Shown here in pieces: positions 5,735 to 9,312 of a stretch of 9,312 nt of DNA. The translations under genes were made by a program, and so were the position numbers. The stretch's first letter is position 1. Every line of letters starts with the position of its first letter. The stretch lies in contig CAMHMM010000057.1 of the NCBI GenBank assembly GCA_946186215.1, positions 1 to 9,312 on the forward strand, given 5' to 3'. Source of the stretch: an uncultured Ruminococcus sp. (GTDB taxonomy: Bacteria > Bacillota > Clostridia > Oscillospirales > Ruminococcaceae). A model generated the notes under the pieces. It saw nothing but the letters and a program-made list of their open reading frames with translations. It was not told where the DNA came from and did no database searches.

Positions 5735-6910
5735 ATGAAGCATTTGAAGATAAATCTACTGGGAGCAACGGGCTCTATCGGCACACAGGTGCTTGATGTG
5801 TGCAGAAAATACAGCGAGATCACCATAAACAGCGCGGCGGCAGGCAGGAACATTAAAACTATTGAAAATGCGGCGCGTGAGTTCGGTATAAAAAAGGTAT
5901 GTATCGCGGATGAAAGCCTTTACAATGATCTGAAGACCGCACTTGCAGATACATCCGTGCAGGTGCTTTGCGGCACACAGGGGCTCTGTGAGCTGGCATC
6001 CGATACAGCTGCGGATATGACTGTCAATTCCGTAGTGGGTGCGGCGGGACTTCTCCCGACGGAAGCTGCCATAAAAGCGGGCATCAGGGTAGCCCTTGCC
6101 AACAAGGAAACACTTGTGGCGGGCGGCTCGTACATTATGGGACTTGCCGCTCAAAAGGGCGTGGATATCATCCCCATCGACAGCGAGCACAGCGCGATAT
6201 TCCAGTCGCTCCTTGCTTCCTCACGCCCTAAGGAGGAGCTTAAAAAGATAATCCTCACTGCCTCGGGCGGGCCTTTCTTCGGCAAGACAGCAGAGGAGCT
6301 TGAAACGGTCACACGCGAACAGGCACTGGCGCACCCTAACTGGTCAATGGGCAGCAAGATCACGATTGACAGCGCAACGCTGATGAACAAGGGCTTTGAG
6401 CTGATCGAGGCCTGCCATCTTTTCAGTGTAGCTCCCGATAAGGTGGAGATCGTGATACACCGCCAGAGCGTTATCCATTCGGCGGTAGAATTCTGCGACA
6501 ACGCTGTGATAGCGCAGCTTGGCACTCCCGATATGACCATACCGATACAGCTTGCTCTCACCTACCCTGAAAGGTATGAGACCACCGCAGCACCGCTTTC
6601 ACTTACGGATTACGGCACTCTCACCTTTGCCCGTCCTGATACGCAGACCTTCGGCTGCCTTCGTGCGGCACAGTGGGCGGCCGAGAATATCGGCACCACT
6701 GCGGGAGCGGTGATAAACGGCGCAAACGAGGTGCTTGTAGCTGCATTCCTGGATGGCAGTATAGGCTTCGGTGATATCACAAGAGGCGTTTTGCTGGCAG
6801 CAGAGAGGATCGCCGTGGAAAAGGCCGGCTGCACTGATGCTATCCTTGCGGCAGACAGGCAGGCAAGGGAATATATCCGCAGCGAGATAAAACGGGGGCT
6901 TGGCAAATGA
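5735..6910 (+). CDS. dxr: 1-deoxy-D-xylulose 5-phosphate reductoisomerase (Dxr/IspC)
   Basis: A 391-residue protein of normal family length. It converts 1-deoxy-D-xylulose 5-phosphate and NADPH to 2-C-methyl-D-erythritol 4-phosphate, the committed step of the MEP isoprenoid pathway, in the cytoplasm. The NADPH-binding motif is LLGATGSIG (residues 8-16), and LANKETLVAGG begins at 121. The metal ligands are D149 and E151 in PIDSEHSA and E222 in MNKGFELIEA. The substrate loop is ASGGPF (176-181), followed by HPNWSMGSKITIDSATLMNKG and HRQSVIHSAVEF. The E. coli insertion between the D/E ligands and SGG is absent, as in Bacillus. The ATG at 5735 has GGAG (5725-5728) six bases upstream. It overlaps rseP by four bases. 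No promoter is evident between the tRNA terminator and the start codon. Confidence 0.97.
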   Translation: MKHLKINLLGATGSIGTQVLDVCRKYSEITINSAAAGRNIKTIENAAREFGIKKVCIADESLYNDLKTALADTSVQVLCGTQGLCELASDTAADMTVNSVVGAAGLLPTEAAIKAGIRVALANKETLVAGGSYIMGLAAQKGVDIIPIDSEHSAIFQSLLASSRPKEELKKIILTASGGPFFGKTAEELETVTREQALAHPNWSMGSKITIDSATLMNKGFELIEACHLFSVAPDKVEIVIHRQSVIHSAVEFCDNAVIAQLGTPDMTIPIQLALTYPERYETTAAPLSLTDYGTLTFARPDTQTFGCLRAAQWAAENIGTTAGAVINGANEVLVAAFLDGSIGFGDITRGVLLAAERIAVEKAGCTDAILAADRQAREYIRSEIKRGLGK

Positions 6911-8013
6911 CATCTGTTCTTTCGATAATATGCGCGATACTTATCTTCAGTCTGATAATAGTCATCCATGAATGGGGGCATTTCTTTGTTGCCCGCAGAT
7001 GCGGCATAGATGTCCGCGAATTTGCCATAGGCATGGGGCCTGTGATATTCAAAAAGCAGGGCAAACATACGCTTTTTACCATAAGACTGCTGCCCTTCGG
7101 CGGCTTTTGCGCAATGGGCGAAGATGAAGAGGCCTCTGCGGATGATGTTGCCAACTTCCGCAACAAGCCCGTTATCAGCAGGATGGCCGTTATCGTGGCA
7201 GGTGCTGTGATGAATCTTATCTTAGGGCTCGTCCTCGGAATGGTGATACTGCTTTACGACGGCAGCTACATCTCCAACACCATAGCCGCAGTCACAGAGA
7301 ATACCGATGCGGCAGGACGGCTGCAGATAGGCGACGAGATTCTGAAAATGAACGGCAGAACGATATTTACCGCCAGTGATATAGTGTATATCCTGCGCAA
7401 TGACGAGGACGGCCTCATAGATTTTGTGGTGGAGCGCGACGGGAATAAGATCGCCGTAGACGGTGTGAAATTTACTATAACCGAGGGCGAAGACGGCAGC
7501 AGAGTGCTCAACTACGATTTCAAGGTGAAAAAGAAGGAGCTCACCATCGGCGCATTCTTCCCGCAGACCTTCCGCAGCTTTATGTATTATGCCCGCCTTG
7601 TGTTCATGTCCTTCGGCGACCTTATACAGGGCAAGTACGGCCTGAATGACCTTCATGGGCCTGTGGGCATCGTGACGGCTATATCACAGACCGCGCAGGC
7701 TACGGGCTTTGATGTGGGCTTTCTCTTTGATATCGCAATGCTTATCACTGTAAATGTGGGCATATTCAATCTTCTGCCATTGCCCGCACTCGACGGCGGC
7801 AGATTCGTGTTCCTGCTTATCGAGGCCATACGCAAAAAGCCCCTTACGGCAGAAACAGAGGGAATGGTGCATTTTGCAGGCTTTGCACTGCTGATGCTGC
7901 TCTCCCTTGCTGTGACCTTCAACGATGTGAGGTCGCTGTTCACTCCTAAGGAGAACACCGCACAGGTCAGGGTATATTCCATTTTTGATATGGAGAGATC
8001 TTCATGGAAGTAA
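6907..8013 (+). CDS. rseP: RseP/RasP-type site-2 intramembrane zinc metalloprotease
   Basis: A 368-residue S2P-family membrane protease. The zinc-binding HEWGH motif is at residues 21-25 within the first membrane segment, and the third ligand is D296 in NLLPLPALDGGR (288-299). A second hydrophobic segment (about 92-115) with GAVMNLILG precedes a PDZ-like domain (about 120-205; RLQIGDEILKMNG is its typical core). The last membrane segments are about 268-295 and 320-340, followed by a short soluble tail. Relatives cleave anti-sigma factors and other single-pass proteins within the membrane after a site-1 cut; in B. subtilis RasP follows PrsW on RsiW. The start codon overlaps the dxr stop as ATGA, and GGGGG (6894-6898) lies eight bases upstream, so translation is probably coupled. 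It overlaps ispG by ten bases. Confidence 0.95.
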   Translation: MTSVLSIICAILIFSLIIVIHEWGHFFVARRCGIDVREFAIGMGPVIFKKQGKHTLFTIRLLPFGGFCAMGEDEEASADDVANFRNKPVISRMAVIVAGAVMNLILGLVLGMVILLYDGSYISNTIAAVTENTDAAGRLQIGDEILKMNGRTIFTASDIVYILRNDEDGLIDFVVERDGNKIAVDGVKFTITEGEDGSRVLNYDFKVKKKELTIGAFFPQTFRSFMYYARLVFMSFGDLIQGKYGLNDLHGPVGIVTAISQTAQATGFDVGFLFDIAMLITVNVGIFNLLPLPALDGGRFVFLLIEAIRKKPLTAETEGMVHFAGFALLMLLSLAVTFNDVRSLFTPKENTAQVRVYSIFDMERSSWK

Positions 8014-9050
8014 AAAAGGTAAGAGCCGGTAAATGCTTGTTCGGAGACGGGCATATCTATATCCAGTCGATGCTCAATGTCCCCGCGGAGGATGTGGAGG
8101 GCAATGTGCGGCAGGCAAAGAAGCTTGAACAGGCAGGCTGCGAGATCGTCCGCGTGTCCGTTCCGACACAGACGGATGTACGGCTGATAGATGCCATCAA
8201 AAGAGAGATATCCGTTCCCCTTGTGGCAGATATACATTTTGACTATCGTATCGCCCTTGAATGTGCCGAGGCGGGAGTGGACAAGATACGCATAAACCCC
8301 GGGAATATCGGTTCCCTTGACAGGGTGAAAGCTGTGGCGGAGAAGTGCCGCTCAAAGGGTATACCTATCAGGATAGGCGTTAATTCGGGCTCTCTTGAAA
8401 AGGAGCTGCTGGCGGAATACGGCTCTCCCTGTGCAGAAGCGCTCGTAAAAAGCGCATTAAATCACGCGCAGATGCTTGAACGCTTTGATTTTAACGATAT
8501 CGTGATCTCGATAAAATCCTCCGATGTAAAAACCATGATACAGGCGTACCGCCTTGCAAGGGAAAAATGTGCCTATCCCCTGCATCTGGGTGTGACCGAG
8601 GCAGGCACGGAAAGGATGGGCGTTATCAAATCCGCCGTGGGCATCGGCTCACTGCTGTGTGACGGAATAGGCGAGACAATCCGCGTTTCTCTCACCGACG
8701 ATCCCGTAAAGGAGATCGCAGCCGCACGGGATATCCTGAAAGCAATAGGCATCGGCGGCGGTGTCCGCATAGTTTCCTGCCCCACCTGCGGACGAACACA
8801 GGTAGACCTTATCGGCCTTGCCAACAAAGTGGAAAAGGCCGTGGCTGATATGGATGCGGATATCACCGTTGCGGTGATGGGCTGTATCGTCAACGGCCCG
8901 GGCGAGGCAAGGGAAGCGGATGTGGGCATCGCAGGAGGAAAGGGCTGTGCCCTGATCTTCCGCAAGGGTGAGATCATCAGAAAGGTGCCCGAGAGTGAGG
9001 CACTCGATGCTCTTATGGAGCAGATAAGAGCAGTCACCGGGAAGAGATGA
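8004..9050 (+). CDS. ispG: 4-hydroxy-3-methylbut-2-enyl diphosphate synthase (IspG/GcpE)
   Basis: A 348-residue protein, typical for the compact bacterial form. IspG converts 2-C-methyl-D-erythritol 2,4-cyclodiphosphate to HMBPP with a 4Fe-4S cluster, the penultimate step of the MEP pathway. The N-terminal TIM-barrel part has IQSMLN, CEIVRVSVPT, VADIHFDYRIALECAEAG and KIRINPGNIG. The C-terminal cluster domain holds the three cysteines C259 and C262 (CPTCGRTQVDL) and C294 (MGCIVNGPGEA), plus the conserved E301 in GPGEA, matching the C270/C273/C305/E312 set of the E. coli enzyme. The ATG at 8004 lies inside the 3' end of rseP, with GGAGAG (7992-7997) six bases upstream. With dxr, two MEP enzymes share one transcript. 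Confidence 0.97.
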   Translation: MEVKKVRAGKCLFGDGHIYIQSMLNVPAEDVEGNVRQAKKLEQAGCEIVRVSVPTQTDVRLIDAIKREISVPLVADIHFDYRIALECAEAGVDKIRINPGNIGSLDRVKAVAEKCRSKGIPIRIGVNSGSLEKELLAEYGSPCAEALVKSALNHAQMLERFDFNDIVISIKSSDVKTMIQAYRLAREKCAYPLHLGVTEAGTERMGVIKSAVGIGSLLCDGIGETIRVSLTDDPVKEIAAARDILKAIGIGGGVRIVSCPTCGRTQVDLIGLANKVEKAVADMDADITVAVMGCIVNGPGEAREADVGIAGGKGCALIFRKGEIIRKVPESEALDALMEQIRAVTGKR

Positions 9051-9312
9051 AAGATATGACAGATAAACTGCTATGGATAGCCACGGGCGGCACAATATCC
9101 TGCGGAGCTTCGGAAAACGGCCTTGTACCCATGGCGGATGAAGCGCAGCTTGAGCGCATAAAGGAGCAGATGGGGCTTACCTGCGACACCTGCTGCCTTT
9201 TCAATCTCGACAGCTCGGATATCTCAGCAGCCGAGTGCGATGCGCTTGCCGTGAAAACAGCACAGGCATATGAGCAGGGGTATCAGGGCATTGTCATCAC
9301 TCACGGCACCGA
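9047..9312 (+). CDS. L-asparaginase family amidohydrolase, 3' end outside window
   Basis: About 88 N-terminal residues are visible. They show LLWIATGGTISCG, the first catalytic-threonine motif of asparaginases (TGGTI), then the NLDSSDIS segment corresponding to the substrate-binding DSS, and VITHGT at the window edge, the beginning of the second catalytic motif THGTD. Family members hydrolyse L-asparagine to aspartate and ammonia. No signal peptide is seen, so a cytoplasmic type I-like enzyme is likely. The start is either ATG 9047, which overlaps the ispG stop as ATGA and suggests coupling, or the in-frame ATG 9056 three codons later. The purine-rich stretch GGGAAGAG just upstream is a poor ribosome binding site for both. 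The gene appears to be a member of the dxr cluster. Confidence 0.88.
   Translation, partial: MKDMTDKLLWIATGGTISCGASENGLVPMADEAQLERIKEQMGLTCDTCCLFNLDSSDISAAECDALAVKTAQAYEQGYQGIVITHGT

Noticed and set aside
5572..5796. Plus-strand frame with LAQLVEHILGKDEVAGSNPA
   Set aside because: This is the familiar false protein made by translating a tRNA gene; it spans tRNA-Thr and its terminator.

Overview
The window reads as ordinary chromosome of an anaerobic gut or rumen Firmicute, most likely a Clostridia of the Ruminococcus/Oscillospiraceae type. This is an inference from protein flavour, TTGACA/TATAAT promoters, AGGAG-type ribosome binding sites, MEP-pathway isoprenoid genes and a mixed G+C content; no species marker was tested. 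Eight protein genes (two cut by the window edges) and one tRNA gene are supported.

Left part (1-3692). The 3' two thirds of a CrtI-like FAD oxidoreductase runs rightward and meets a leftward two-gene unit, MATE efflux transporter then aldo/keto reductase with two cysteine clusters. A perfect 18-bp hairpin separates the convergent units. The MATE unit has a near-consensus promoter (TTGAAA-17-TGCTATAAT) with a dyad next to its -35 box.

Middle (3693-4242). About 550 bases without a convincing gene. The stretch holds a 198-bp imperfect palindromic element (3867-4064), further diverged hairpins and repeats outside it, an orphan plus-strand extended -10, and finally the consensus promoter of the next gene.

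Right part (4243-9312), all plus strand. A PrsW-family intramembrane protease carries a long Pro/Gln/Asn-rich tail made of about ten 13-residue tandem repeats. A tRNA-Thr(GGU) with its own promoter and terminator follows. Then comes a tightly overlapped cluster, dxr - rseP - ispG - asparaginase (cut by the window end). Dxr and IspG are two enzymes of the MEP isoprenoid pathway. RseP is a site-2 protease that commonly neighbours dxr in bacteria.

The most interesting biological hint is that PrsW and an RseP/RasP-type protease lie about 1.4 kb apart on one strand. In Bacillus subtilis these two families act in sequence on the anti-sigma factor RsiW. No sigma or anti-sigma gene is visible here, so a functional link is inference. 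I do not see a clear undescribed multi-gene system; the strongest oddities are the repeat tail of PrsW and the nested repeat region in front of it.
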